Below are positions 53,518-62,375 of a stretch of DNA of 64,000 bases, piece after piece. Position 1 is the stretch's first letter; each line of letters starts with the position of its first letter. The translations under genes were made by a program, and so were the position numbers. The notes under the pieces were generated by a model. The model did not search any database, was not told the DNA's origin, and was given only the letters and a program-made list of their open reading frames with translations. Location: NCBI GenBank assembly GCA_035304385.1, contig DATGQD010000030.1, positions 42,416 to 106,415 on the forward strand. Direction: 5' to 3'. The DNA is from ZC4RG29 sp035304385. GTDB taxonomy: Bacteria > Bacteroidota > Bacteroidia > Cytophagales > Cyclobacteriaceae.

Positions 53518-55413
53518 ATGATTTCCGTATCGGACATTACTTACCTCATTGGCGGGCGGCCCCTGTATGAAAATGCGAGCATGTTCATCCGCCCAAAGGA
53601 TCGAATTGGGCTTATCGGGCTCAATGGAAAGGGCAAAACCACGCTACTTCGCCTGATCAACGGCGATATACAGGCCACGTCGGGCACCATCAGCAAGAGC
53701 AACGACTGCACCATCGGGTTCCTGAACCAGGACCTGCTCTCCTATCAGTCTGACGACGCAATTCTTACCGTTGCTATGGGCGCGTTCCGCGACGCGGTAG
53801 AAACCCAACGCCGGCTCGAAAAGGTGATCCGCCAACTTGAAACCGAATATTCCGAAGACCTGGTGCATAAGTTAAGCCAGCTGCAGGAAACATTTGAGCG
53901 TCTGGACGGCTACACCATGCAGGCCAAGGCCGAAGAGGTGTTGGAAGGGATCGGTTTTTCTACCAGCGATCTTCACCGTCCCTTGCGTGAGTTCTCCGGC
54001 GGCTGGCGCATGCGCGTGATGCTGGCGAAACTCCTCCTGGAGCGCCCTTCCCTGCTGATGCTCGACGAGCCCACCAACCACCTCGACCTTCCCTCCATCG
54101 AGTGGATAGAGAATTACCTGCGGAACTACGATGGCGCCGTCCTCATCGTCTCGCACGACCGCCGCTTCCTCGACAACGTCGTCACCAAGACGGTGGAAGT
54201 CACCAACCAACAGCTGGTGACCTACGAAGGCAACTACTCCTTTTATCTCGAAGAAAAGGAAGTGCGACAGCAAATCCAGCAGAACGCCTACGAGAACCAG
54301 CAACAGAAGATAAGGCAAACTGAACGGTTCATTGAACGCTTTCGCGCCAAAGCCACCAAAGCGCGTCAGGTTCAATCACGCATTAAAGCGCTTGAGCGCA
54401 TGGACCGCGTCGAAGAGGTGGTAAATGATGTGGCCGCGGTGAATTTCCGTTTTCTCTTCAAACAACAGCCCGGGCGCGCCATCGTCACCTTAAAGGATAT
54501 CTCCAAGTCATACGGAGAGCTGGTCCTTCTCGAGCATACTTCGGCGATGATCGAGCGAGGCGATAAGATCGCGTTGATCGGCGCGAACGGCAAGGGTAAA
54601 TCCACGCTGCTCAGAATTCTAAACGGCACCGAGCCCATCGAAGGCGAGCGCACCATGGGATACAACGTCATCCCCGCCTTCTTCGCCCAGCATCAGCTCG
54701 AGGCTTTGCATGTCGAAAACGAAATTCTTGAAGAGCTAAAACAGGCCGGGTCGGGCAAGACGGAACAAGAGCTACGCAATGTGCTGGGATGCTTCCTCTT
54801 CTCCGACGAGGATGTCTTTAAGAAAATCAAGGTGCTTTCAGGCGGTGAAAAGTCACGTGTCGCACTCGCCAAGACGCTGATATCGGAGGCGAACTTCCTG
54901 TTGCTGGACGAGCCCACCAACCACCTCGATTTCATCTCGGAGAATATTCTGATCCAGGCGCTGCAGCAATTCAAGGGAAGCTTCATTGTAGTGTCGCACA
55001 ACCGGCACTTCGTCAGCCAGGTGGCCAATAAGATCTGGTACATCGAAGATCACCAGATCAAGGAATATCCCGGAACGTATGAGGAATACGACTACTGGCA
55101 GCGAAACGTAGTGCGACCAGCACAAAAGGCAGCACCCGCGGAAGAAAAAAAGACGCCCGAAAAGCCTAAGGCGACCCGCAAGGAAAAACCCTCCGACAAC
55201 AAGTCGGCCTTAATGCGCCAGCTTCAGGATGTAGAGGCCGACATTGAAGGGTTGGAACGACGGCTCAGGGAGGTCGAACAGGAAATGGCGCAGCCCGAAG
55301 TATTCTCCGACTACGAAAAAGCCGAAGAGCTCAAGGCAGAATATGAAGATATCAAGCAACGCCTCCAGGAGGCGAATGGGAAGTGGGATGAGATTGCCGG
55401 GCTTTTGCAGTAG
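53518..55413 (+). CDS. ABC-F family ATPase (translation factor type)
   Basis: 631 residues. It has two ABC cassettes. The first shows Walker A GLNGKGKTTLLR, signature FSGGWRMRV and Walker B LLMLDEPTNHLD. The second shows GANGKGKSTLLR, LSGGEKSRV and LLLDEPTNHLD. A linker of about 80 residues rich in Gln/Arg joins them, and a coiled-coil C-terminal tail (about residues 560-631) is present, as in Uup-type members. There is no transmembrane part. ABC-F proteins act on the ribosome; Uup-like ones may also bind DNA junctions. The tandem hairpin array begins about 100 bases after its stop. Confidence 0.95.
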   Translation: MISVSDITYLIGGRPLYENASMFIRPKDRIGLIGLNGKGKTTLLRLINGDIQATSGTISKSNDCTIGFLNQDLLSYQSDDAILTVAMGAFRDAVETQRRLEKVIRQLETEYSEDLVHKLSQLQETFERLDGYTMQAKAEEVLEGIGFSTSDLHRPLREFSGGWRMRVMLAKLLLERPSLLMLDEPTNHLDLPSIEWIENYLRNYDGAVLIVSHDRRFLDNVVTKTVEVTNQQLVTYEGNYSFYLEEKEVRQQIQQNAYENQQQKIRQTERFIERFRAKATKARQVQSRIKALERMDRVEEVVNDVAAVNFRFLFKQQPGRAIVTLKDISKSYGELVLLEHTSAMIERGDKIALIGANGKGKSTLLRILNGTEPIEGERTMGYNVIPAFFAQHQLEALHVENEILEELKQAGSGKTEQELRNVLGCFLFSDEDVFKKIKVLSGGEKSRVALAKTLISEANFLLLDEPTNHLDFISENILIQALQQFKGSFIVVSHNRHFVSQVANKIWYIEDHQIKEYPGTYEEYDYWQRNVVRPAQKAAPAEEKKTPEKPKATRKEKPSDNKSALMRQLQDVEADIEGLERRLREVEQEMAQPEVFSDYEKAEELKAEYEDIKQRLQEANGKWDEIAGLLQ

Positions 55414-55439
55414 GCACTGAGTTCGGACAGTTTGGGCAA

Positions 55440-55500
55440 TGCGTATGGAAGTTGGAAGTTGGGAGTTGGAAGCAGGCAGTGGGCATTGGACATAGCGGTG
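55440..55500. repeat. Simple GTTGGAAGTTGG-type repeat
   Basis: A short stretch of degenerate GTTGGAA/GTTGGGA/GGCAGTGGGCA units between the ABC-F stop and the tandem array. It is non-coding, and similar G-rich tracts are frequent between genes in Cytophagales genomes. Confidence 0.55.
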
Positions 55501-55509
55501 CGAGTACTG

Positions 55510-56010
55510 CGCATCCCCTGAGGACGTAATGTTTGTCGAAACGTCTTCAGTCGGGGTACAGTGTCCCTTAAGGACGCCATGTTTGTAGAAACGTCTTCAG
55601 TCGGGGGGACAGCGTCCTCATAGGGACGCCATGTTTGTCGAAACGTCTTCAGTCGGGGGGACAGCGTCCCCATAGGGACGCCATGTTTGTAGAAACGTCT
55701 TCAGTCCGGGGGTACAGCGTCCCCATAGGGACGCCATGTTTGTCGAAACGTCTTCAGTCCGGGGGTACAGCGTCCCCATAGGGACGCAATGTTTGTAGAA
55801 ACGTCTTCAGCGGGGGTACAGCGTCCCGTAGGGACGCCATGTTTGTCGAAACGTCTTCAGCGGGGGTACAGCGTCCCGTAGGGACGCAATGTTTGTCGAA
55901 ACGTCTTCAGCGGGGATACAGCGTCCCGTAGGGACGCAATGTTTGTAGAAACGTCTTCAGTCGGGGATACAGCGTCCCGTAGGGACGCAATGTTAAATCG
56001 GGGTACGCAT
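55510..56010. repeat. Tandem array of 50-53-base hairpin repeats
   Basis: About ten units with a period of 50-53 bases, most nearly identical. Each unit holds a palindrome GCGTCCC(GTA or CATA)GGGACGC, then (C/A)ATGTTTGT(A/C)GAAAC, then CGTCTTCAG and a G-rich GGGG(G)(A/T)ACA piece. The A/C position alternates C,A,C,A,C,A,C,C,A. The left-most units are degenerate, and the last four are exactly 50 bases apart. There are no unique spacers, so it is not a CRISPR array. It lies between the convergent ABC-F gene and the outer-membrane gene at 56030. Confidence 0.95.
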
Positions 56011-56029
56011 CAACCGGACGTAATCCCGA

Positions 56030-56590
56030 TCAGAACCCGACGCCGATCTGAAACATAAACCGGTCGGCCTGCTCATCAATTGTATACGCCAGCGGCAGCC
56101 ATCCCGCCGAATAACGGGCTCCCATCTTTTGCATTTTGTAACCGGCGCTGATGTCCACCGTCAGCTTTCCTGTCACCACCTGGTAACCCAGCATAGGACT
56201 GAACATAAACCCGCCTCTTGCGTCCTCGACTTCTATATCCATTCCCTGGTCCTGGTTAAGCAGCCGGCAAAATGAATGACCCGCATTTACCTGAAAAAAT
56301 AGGCCGCTCTCACGAGCTCCGTGTGGATAGCAAGACATACTGCCGAATATCGGCACCGTGCGCCAACGTTGATACCCTTCGACGCCGACGCCCACTCCTA
56401 CCGCCACTGATCCTACGCTGATACCGTGAATGGTGGTAACGCTACCCGTAACGAGGCCATGCTGACCACCGACCAATGTGCCGGTTGCAGTGCGGTTGTA
56501 GTAGGCAATGGATTGTTCGCTGTCTTGCGCCTGCACGTGGACCACACCTGCCCACAGCAACCCTACCATGGCGAGGGCCCGCGCACTCAT
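56030..56590 (-). CDS. Putative outer-membrane protein
   Basis: 186 residues with a signal peptide ending VHVQAQ. The mature chain is rich in Gly, Val and aromatics (SVGSVAVGVGVGVEGYQRW, GLFFQVNAGHSF, KLTVDISAGYKM) and ends in FMFQIGVGF, like small outer-membrane barrels. It overlaps the upstream LVIVD gene by 4 bases and is the last gene of the minus-strand sigma operon. No named family was recognised. Confidence 0.65.
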   Translation of the reverse strand: MSARALAMVGLLWAGVVHVQAQDSEQSIAYYNRTATGTLVGGQHGLVTGSVTTIHGISVGSVAVGVGVGVEGYQRWRTVPIFGSMSCYPHGARESGLFFQVNAGHSFCRLLNQDQGMDIEVEDARGGFMFSPMLGYQVVTGKLTVDISAGYKMQKMGARYSAGWLPLAYTIDEQADRFMFQIGVGF

Positions 56591-57924
56591 TGGACTACAG
56601 AAATTTGACTTAGAAGCTTGAGCTTTTTATTGGAATAGTCGTATTGAAAGAGGCCCTGTTCACTGATCATCATCAGCACATCGTTGTAAGGTATGACGTC
56701 GATCGCCGTCGTGAAAGGGTGATGTGCCACCATATTCTCCGTGAGGGCGTGTTTATCCGTGACGTCATACACCTTCAGGCCGGCCTCTCCATCGCATACG
56801 AACAGCATGGTATCATCGATGCCCAGGCCATGGGGATTCTTCATCCCATAGGAGGCAACTAACGTAGGGTTGGACACATCGCGTACGTCGATAACCTCCA
56901 GGAGATTGTCGAAGCCTGTGCATGTTGAGTTGCTGCTCCTCAACGTGACGTAGGCGTAGTCGTCAGACACAACCACGGGGTCGCAGCTGACCACATGCGC
57001 GTAGACGCTGACAAAATTGGGATCGCCGGGGGTCGACACATCGACAATATACATTCCTGATTGTGCCCCGACGAACAGTTTGTCTTCATACGGGAAGATG
57101 GTTTCGATATCCCAGCTGAGCGCCAGGCTGTCGACTGTAACCGGACTTGAGGGATCTCCAATATCAACCGCGTTAACGAAATGGCCGTTGAGGTAGTAAA
57201 GCTTTCCGCCGTTGATCGTCATTCTGGCCAAAGAGCCGCCAAGACCGGGGCCAGAGCCAGTCCCCGGTGCTATGGCAGCCTTCGAGTTGAAACCTTGCGC
57301 CAGATCTAGTGGCAGCCCAATACCATCCTCGATATAAAATCCACCCCACGGCTGCAGCGTCACATCACAGGCTGCGGTTCCAAGATGCTCTTCCTTCCTT
57401 TCCAGGGAAGTCACTATGCCTTTCTCGGGATCCATCGTGATCCCCAACAGATTGTTATAGGCACTAAATGAGTTCTTTTTCCTTCCGACAAGTTTGATAT
57501 CGTTCAGATCGCTGATGTCGAACGACAACAGGTCAATATAGCTGTCGGCAAAGAGCGTATTGTCGTTGATTGCGAGATCGTAGTTCCCGGGTATGTTGAT
57601 AAACCGTACCGGCTTCGGTGCCCCGGGGTCATGGTTGTCGATGACATGAATACCTTCGCCGGGTTCATTAATGAACAGGTAGTTGTCTTTGAAGTAGATT
57701 CGACCCATGCCCTTTACCGGCCTGGGGCCAACAACCTCTACCGATGCGCGAATCGTCTCTACCGGGGTGTAGACGGGTTCATAGTAAACAAACTGCGTCT
57801 GCACCTCACAATGGTCGGTACATCCCTCAAGCACAACGCTAAGACCTAGCAAGGCCGTCAGAAAAAGCAACGCGTAGAGGGACACGTGTAGCCTTTTTTG
57901 AATTCTGGTTTCCAGGGGAGCCAT
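56587..57924 (-). CDS. LVIVD-repeat beta-propeller lipoprotein
   Basis: 445 residues. The N-terminal signal ends VVLEGCTD, a lipobox. The body is a series of LVIVD-type repeats, each placing a D-x-S-x-P turn and a hydrophobic strand (IHVIDNHDPGAPKPV, GGSLARMTINGGKLYYLNG, LLEVIDVRDVSNPTLVASY, GLKVYDVTDKHALTE). Such propellers are surface or periplasmic, with unknown ligands. It lies between the anti-sigma/beta-barrel gene and the outer-membrane gene on the minus strand, so it probably belongs to the same regulon. Confidence 0.85.
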   Translation of the reverse strand: MAPLETRIQKRLHVSLYALLFLTALLGLSVVLEGCTDHCEVQTQFVYYEPVYTPVETIRASVEVVGPRPVKGMGRIYFKDNYLFINEPGEGIHVIDNHDPGAPKPVRFINIPGNYDLAINDNTLFADSYIDLLSFDISDLNDIKLVGRKKNSFSAYNNLLGITMDPEKGIVTSLERKEEHLGTAACDVTLQPWGGFYIEDGIGLPLDLAQGFNSKAAIAPGTGSGPGLGGSLARMTINGGKLYYLNGHFVNAVDIGDPSSPVTVDSLALSWDIETIFPYEDKLFVGAQSGMYIVDVSTPGDPNFVSVYAHVVSCDPVVVSDDYAYVTLRSSNSTCTGFDNLLEVIDVRDVSNPTLVASYGMKNPHGLGIDDTMLFVCDGEAGLKVYDVTDKHALTENMVAHHPFTTAIDVIPYNDVLMMISEQGLFQYDYSNKKLKLLSQISVVQ

Positions 57925-57974
57925 ACAGTTGTCTTTGTTTCCTTAGACACATTAGGGGCTCTGCGGGTTGGAAG

Positions 57975-59486
57975 TCAATCGAAAATATACCTGAAACGGA
58001 GTCCTACGTCAAAAGTTACCGGCGTCGCATCCAGGCCCACGTCCGACTTGTACATTGAGCTGAAGGGATAACGCAATCCCGGATTCAACGAGATGCGGTA
58101 TTTGTCGGAAAAGCGATAGCTAAACTCAGTTCCTACGAGCCCGCTGAAGTTTACGGTACGATACGGCGAATCGCTGCCGCTGCCATTCGTTACTTTTTCG
58201 AGGTCACCGCTCTGGGGTTGCAGCGTGTTCTGGATGAACAGGTCGGTAGCTACGCCACCCGTAAGCTGGATGCCAAAAGCGCGATTGACCAGGAGGTATC
58301 CAGCCTGCAGCGGGATGCTCAGAAACTCCATATTGTTGTTGACGCTATACGGTGCTGTTGGCACCACACGCGCTGACGCATCCGTCATCTTGGTGATCTC
58401 CGCAGAGTAGGCCGCCGTGAAGTTCTGATAGTCTTCCGTCACCACGGCATCCGACATGAACGACGCGTTCTGCGTCATATAATTTATACCACCCTGCAGC
58501 GTCCAACGCGGCGCGATACGGCCACCGACATTCACGCCCACTGAATACGCCACGCCGGAAGCGCGCGATTCACTCGCGAGCGTTTTGTTGACAGACATGA
58601 GGTTCATGGTGTTCATGTTTGAGGCCGATTGCACCGGACCAGTACCGTAGTTGCTAAAAGTACCTGCGGAAAAACCCACGGAGGTCCAGATGCGCTCGTC
58701 GTCATATTTCCTTCGTTCCGCCTCGGCACGTTCCTCCATGGCGATTTGGGCCAGGAGCAGATCCAGCGCATCCGGTTCCGTCTTGGGGAAGTGCGGCACG
58801 ATGGTTTTTTCCTTTACCAGCCTCGGCAGCGGCCTGTCGTGGAAGGTAGGTATAGCATGATATGCCTGATTACGCTCACTTGAAGTAAGAGACTGTTCAG
58901 CATCCGGCACTTGTGCAAACGCGTTGCCAAAGGCGCCGCGGTCGGGTGTAGTGCCGTCCCCGGCAGAAGCGACTCCTTCTCCTGAAGAAGGTATCGTTCT
59001 ATGCGCTGTCGCGCGGTCGTGGGATCCGCGTTGATCCGTTGATGACGAGACGCCGGGCTCTTGTGCCGGCTGGCCTTCCTGTATTTGAGGAAGAGCAGAC
59101 GCCGCGTCTTGCGAAGGTCCACTTGATGCTATCGATGCGGAGTTGCTGTCGGGTGAAGCGGATGCACTTTCGGAGGAACGCGGTTCCGCTCGTTCGGCAG
59201 CATCGGATCTGCTGTCGACGGGTTCGGTAGCGTCTTGGCGGGCGGCGAGTTCCGTGGTTGTCGACTGGTCGATGCTAAGAAGGTACACTCCCGTGCCGGC
59301 CAGGCCAATGCCAAACACCACGGAAGCGGCGGCCAGCAGCTTGAAGAACGTAAGACGCTTCCGCATCCGACCACGTTCGCCACGCTCGAGATCAAGCTCA
59401 ATGTTCATCCACACCTTCTCTGAGGGCTGGACTTCGGCATCCTCGAAGGATTTCCTGAACGACTCCTCAAATTTTTGCCTCTCCAT
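57975..59486 (-). CDS. Anti-sigma-like protein with outer-membrane beta-barrel domain
   Basis: 503 residues. The first 45 residues (ERQKFEESFRKSFEDAEVQPSEKVWMNIE) resemble cytoplasmic anti-sigma-like heads of Cytophagales. One transmembrane helix follows (TFFKLLAAASVVFGIGLAGTGVYLL). Residues about 75-200 are a Ser/Ala/Pro-rich linker. From about residue 265 the chain looks like a PorT-type beta-barrel: FLSIPLQAGYLLVNRAFGIQLTGGVATDLF, ending VGLRFRYIFD. The topology implies one chain spanning both membranes. Its start overlaps the sigma gene. Confidence 0.75.
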   Translation of the reverse strand: MERQKFEESFRKSFEDAEVQPSEKVWMNIELDLERGERGRMRKRLTFFKLLAAASVVFGIGLAGTGVYLLSIDQSTTTELAARQDATEPVDSRSDAAERAEPRSSESASASPDSNSASIASSGPSQDAASALPQIQEGQPAQEPGVSSSTDQRGSHDRATAHRTIPSSGEGVASAGDGTTPDRGAFGNAFAQVPDAEQSLTSSERNQAYHAIPTFHDRPLPRLVKEKTIVPHFPKTEPDALDLLLAQIAMEERAEAERRKYDDERIWTSVGFSAGTFSNYGTGPVQSASNMNTMNLMSVNKTLASESRASGVAYSVGVNVGGRIAPRWTLQGGINYMTQNASFMSDAVVTEDYQNFTAAYSAEITKMTDASARVVPTAPYSVNNNMEFLSIPLQAGYLLVNRAFGIQLTGGVATDLFIQNTLQPQSGDLEKVTNGSGSDSPYRTVNFSGLVGTEFSYRFSDKYRISLNPGLRYPFSSMYKSDVGLDATPVTFDVGLRFRYIFD

Positions 59487-60024
59487 AATTCTTGTAATAG
59501 GACGATTCCTTTAACAGGCGCGCTTGCAACAGGGACTTAGCCCTGGCGTATTGAGACTTGGAAGTACCCTCCGATATTCCCAGCGTCTCCGCAATTTCCT
59601 TGTGGCTATAACCTTCAATCGCGAACAGGTTAAAAACGATCTGACATCCCTGCGGCAACTCCTGGATAAATTCAAGAAGTTGGGAAAAATGCAGTTCGGG
59701 CAAGACCAGTTCGTCTACCGGAATGTTGATTTCCTCCACATCCACCATGGGGTACAGGTAAAGTTTCCTGCGTTGTGCGTTTAAAGCGGTGTTGACCATA
59801 ATGCGGGTAATCCAGGTTTCCAGCCGCGATTCCTGCCGGAAGTCCTTAATTCCCTGAAAGACTTTCACAAATGCTTCCTGAAGTATGTCCTCCGCCTCGT
59901 CGGTCGACCGGGCGTACCTCAGGCAAACCACCATCATTTTACGGCAGTAACGGTCGTACAACGCCTTTTGAAAGGCCCTGTCGCCCTTACGGCAGCCTTC
60001 AATGAGCTCTGATTCATTGAGCAT
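59467..60024 (-). CDS. RNA polymerase sigma factor, ECF family
   Basis: About 185 residues from the ATG at 60024; a GTG at 60060 is an alternative. Region 2: LIEGCRKGDRAFQKALYDRY and YARSTDEAEDILQEAFVKVFQGIKDF. Region 4: LPQGCQIVFNLFAIEGYSHKEIAETLGISEGTSKSQYARAK. It is the first gene of the minus-strand operon with the anti-sigma-like beta-barrel, LVIVD and outer-membrane genes. Its end overlaps the start of the barrel gene by 20 bases, so translation is coupled. Confidence 0.94.
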   Translation of the reverse strand: MLNESELIEGCRKGDRAFQKALYDRYCRKMMVVCLRYARSTDEAEDILQEAFVKVFQGIKDFRQESRLETWITRIMVNTALNAQRRKLYLYPMVDVEEINIPVDELVLPELHFSQLLEFIQELPQGCQIVFNLFAIEGYSHKEIAETLGISEGTSKSQYARAKSLLQARLLKESSYYKNYGEAKI

Positions 60025-60152
60025 TCGTGGGATGGAGGGGTTGCTTGATCTATTGGACACAGCCTTATACGGAATAGTTGGAAGTGTCGGTTATGCTTCC
60101 CGCGCTGAATTGTCGAAATTTACGGGCTGTGCACCGTTCTATACTGTAATTC

Positions 60153-61454
60153 ATGCCGATATCGCCTCTTTTCATAACCTCTATTACCCTGGCATGGCTG
60201 GCAGGCGGGCTTTTGCCGGCCCGCGTCCAAAGTTCGGAATTTTTCCAGGGGAACCCCAAACAGCTGGAGCTCGCAGACCGTGTGTACGAGTCCCAAATCA
60301 GGACAGTGCAGCTGTACCCCTCTTTCGGCGTCCGGGAAAATGAACTCCTCCCTCCTGTGACGCCCCTGGGTCAGGGTAACCTGGTGCTGGAGTTTGATGA
60401 TATCGACCAGCCTGTGCAGCGCTACTATGCGCGGGTGGTGCATTGCAACCGGGATTGGTCGGCGTCGCGGCTGGCTTCCCTGGAGTATATGACGGAATAC
60501 AACGAAGTACCCCTGACGGAATACGAATTCTCTATCGACACGTCAGTGCCCTACATTCATTACCGCCTGAATGTTCCGCCAGTCCGACTCCCCGGCAATT
60601 ACGTGCTGGTGGTTTATCGCGACGGCAACCAGGATGATATTGTGTTGTCGCGTCGGTTCATGGTCTTCGACAACCGCGTCAGCATAGCGCGGGAACGTGG
60701 TCTGATAGGTCCGGGCCGCGCTACGGCGCTGAACCAGCAGCTGAACTTCAAGGTCAGCTACCGGAACATGGAAATACAAAATCCCATGCTCGACGTCTCG
60801 GTCACCATCCGCCAGAACATGCGGTGGGACAACATTGCGGAAGACCTTAAACCTGCGTTTGTGCGGGAAGATCTGCGCGAACTGGAGTACCGTTTTTTTG
60901 ATCCCGACCAGATGTTTAAGGGGGGAAACGAGTTCCGTTTCTTCGACCTGCGATCGGTCAATTTTCCCGGACGATTTGTAGGATCGGTTGACAAAAACAG
61001 CTACCCCTACCGTGTTTACATTCAGCCCGACCGGAGTCGGGAGCATGAAGCCTACTCACAGTATAACGACCTGAATGGACAATACGCCATCGAAAATCTG
61101 GATTATCGGGATCCGCTTGCCGCCGACTATGTCGAAGTGGTGTTCACGTTAGAGACCCAAAAGGTAAACGGCGACGTGTATGTCGCGGGCGCCTTCAACT
61201 ACTGGAACAGGGATGAGGTGAACCGCATGCAGTATGATGCCACGGCGCAGGCATATCAGGCGGCCATTCTGCTGAAGCAGGGGTGGTACGACTATCAATA
61301 TGTGGTCGAGTCATCAGAAGTTCCGCCGCTTCATTTTGAGGGGTCGCATTTCGAAACGGAGAACCTGTATGAGATCTTCATCTACCACAGGCCGTTTCAC
61401 ATTAATGCCGACCTGTTGATCGGCTACATGCAAATCCAGGAGAACCCGCGTTAG
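60153..61454 (+). CDS. Type IX secretion system plug protein (DUF5103)
   Basis: 433 residues with a signal peptide (LFITSITLAWLAGGLLPARVQS). I recognise the DUF5103 family, now called T9SS plug protein. N-terminal: SQIRTVQLYPSFGVRENELLPPVTPLGQGNLVLEFDD. Mid: RYYARVVHCNRDWSASRLASLEYMTEYNE. The C-terminal domain starts at VFTLETQKVNGDVYVAGAFNYW. The protein is thought to plug the SprA/Sov outer-membrane translocon. The stop overlaps the stop of the Cas6-like gene on the other strand (61451-61454). The DUF1501 protein at 45198 is a likely T9SS client. Confidence 0.88.
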   Translation: MPISPLFITSITLAWLAGGLLPARVQSSEFFQGNPKQLELADRVYESQIRTVQLYPSFGVRENELLPPVTPLGQGNLVLEFDDIDQPVQRYYARVVHCNRDWSASRLASLEYMTEYNEVPLTEYEFSIDTSVPYIHYRLNVPPVRLPGNYVLVVYRDGNQDDIVLSRRFMVFDNRVSIARERGLIGPGRATALNQQLNFKVSYRNMEIQNPMLDVSVTIRQNMRWDNIAEDLKPAFVREDLRELEYRFFDPDQMFKGGNEFRFFDLRSVNFPGRFVGSVDKNSYPYRVYIQPDRSREHEAYSQYNDLNGQYAIENLDYRDPLAADYVEVVFTLETQKVNGDVYVAGAFNYWNRDEVNRMQYDATAQAYQAAILLKQGWYDYQYVVESSEVPPLHFEGSHFETENLYEIFIYHRPFHINADLLIGYMQIQENPR

Positions 61455-62251
61455 GCGTAGTTCATTTCGTGCTGCCGCTCTCTGCGAATGGGATCGTTGT
61501 GCGCAATGTCGAGCATGCCGAAGCCTTTATGGGCGAAGTGGCCCAGCCCGTTATCATACACAAACTGTTGCACCTCCTTGGCTGCGTACAGTGTGAACGG
61601 GAAGGTGTACCCCCGTACTTCGAATTTGATATCGTTGTCGTACAGCGGATAGATCCGCGCAAACTTCTTGTGTGCCGACTGAATCCGGTTGATGTAGTCC
61701 GCATCGGGCAGAATCTGGAAACGATAGAACGAGGCCAGCTGCTCGGCTGTGTATTGACCTGCCTCCTCCATGCGAGCGAGGGTTGACTCGTAGAGCATGT
61801 CGGAGAACTCGTCGCTTTCGGGCGCAATGAATTTCTTCGCCCGTTCGTCGTTAAACGAGGGCGGTATCAGCACTATGGGGGAAATACACAAAAACTTGGT
61901 TTCCTCACTAATGGCTACCGGTTCTTCGATCTCGGTGCTGTCTGGAACGAGCTGAAGCGTTCCGACGACGATTTCCTTTTGTTCGAAAAGCCGGTCCAGG
62001 AAGTATTGCATAAAGTCTTTATCCTGGCAGGCGAACACGAGCGTCACTTTGGAAGAGTAAAAGTGCAGACCCTTCCTGCTGATCTTCGTCTGGCCTTTCA
62101 GACCGGAGAAGTTAAAACGGGTATAGTCCTTGTACGAAGGATTCGATCCAAAGAGCAAAATGCCCTTTATAAGCTGAGCCAGAAGGTACTGATGGTGAAA
62201 AGGCACATGAGCACCCCTGTTCTTAAGCGAAAAAATTATCCTGGTTCTCAA
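61451..62251 (-). CDS. Cas6-like CRISPR endoribonuclease, orphan
   Basis: 266 residues. It opens RIIFSLKNRGAHVPFHHQYLLAQLIKGIL, close to the Cas6 N-terminal pattern, and ends with a glycine-rich loop GLGHFAHKGFGMLD (residues about 235-248) that matches the Cas6/RAMP G-loop. Histidines at 19-20 or 238/241 could act in catalysis. Cas6 cleaves CRISPR repeat RNA next to a hairpin. No cas genes or CRISPR array are visible in the window. It is flanked by the T9SS plug gene and ychF, a core chromosomal position, which suggests a different or remote RNA substrate. Confidence 0.8.
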   Translation of the reverse strand: MRTRIIFSLKNRGAHVPFHHQYLLAQLIKGILLFGSNPSYKDYTRFNFSGLKGQTKISRKGLHFYSSKVTLVFACQDKDFMQYFLDRLFEQKEIVVGTLQLVPDSTEIEEPVAISEETKFLCISPIVLIPPSFNDERAKKFIAPESDEFSDMLYESTLARMEEAGQYTAEQLASFYRFQILPDADYINRIQSAHKKFARIYPLYDNDIKFEVRGYTFPFTLYAAKEVQQFVYDNGLGHFAHKGFGMLDIAHNDPIRRERQHEMNYA

Positions 62252-62375
62252 AATCCGAAAAAAATTATAGGGGCTAAAAAGTTAACGCATGGCAAACCGC
62301 CTATCCATTTGAGCCTGTGCGAATTATAAAACTAGCAAAAAAACATCAACGGGAAACATATAATTTCCAAACTTT

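Noticed and set aside
55311..55673. A 120-codon minus-strand reading frame over the repeats
   Set aside because: It is produced by the repeat sequence (RLKTFRQT repeats) and overlaps the end of the ABC-F gene; it has no start signal or family.
55510..56010. CRISPR array
   Set aside because: Regular spacing and a GTTT...GAAAC piece suggest it, but the intervals between repeats are themselves nearly identical, so there are no spacers, and no cas1/cas2 genes are nearby.
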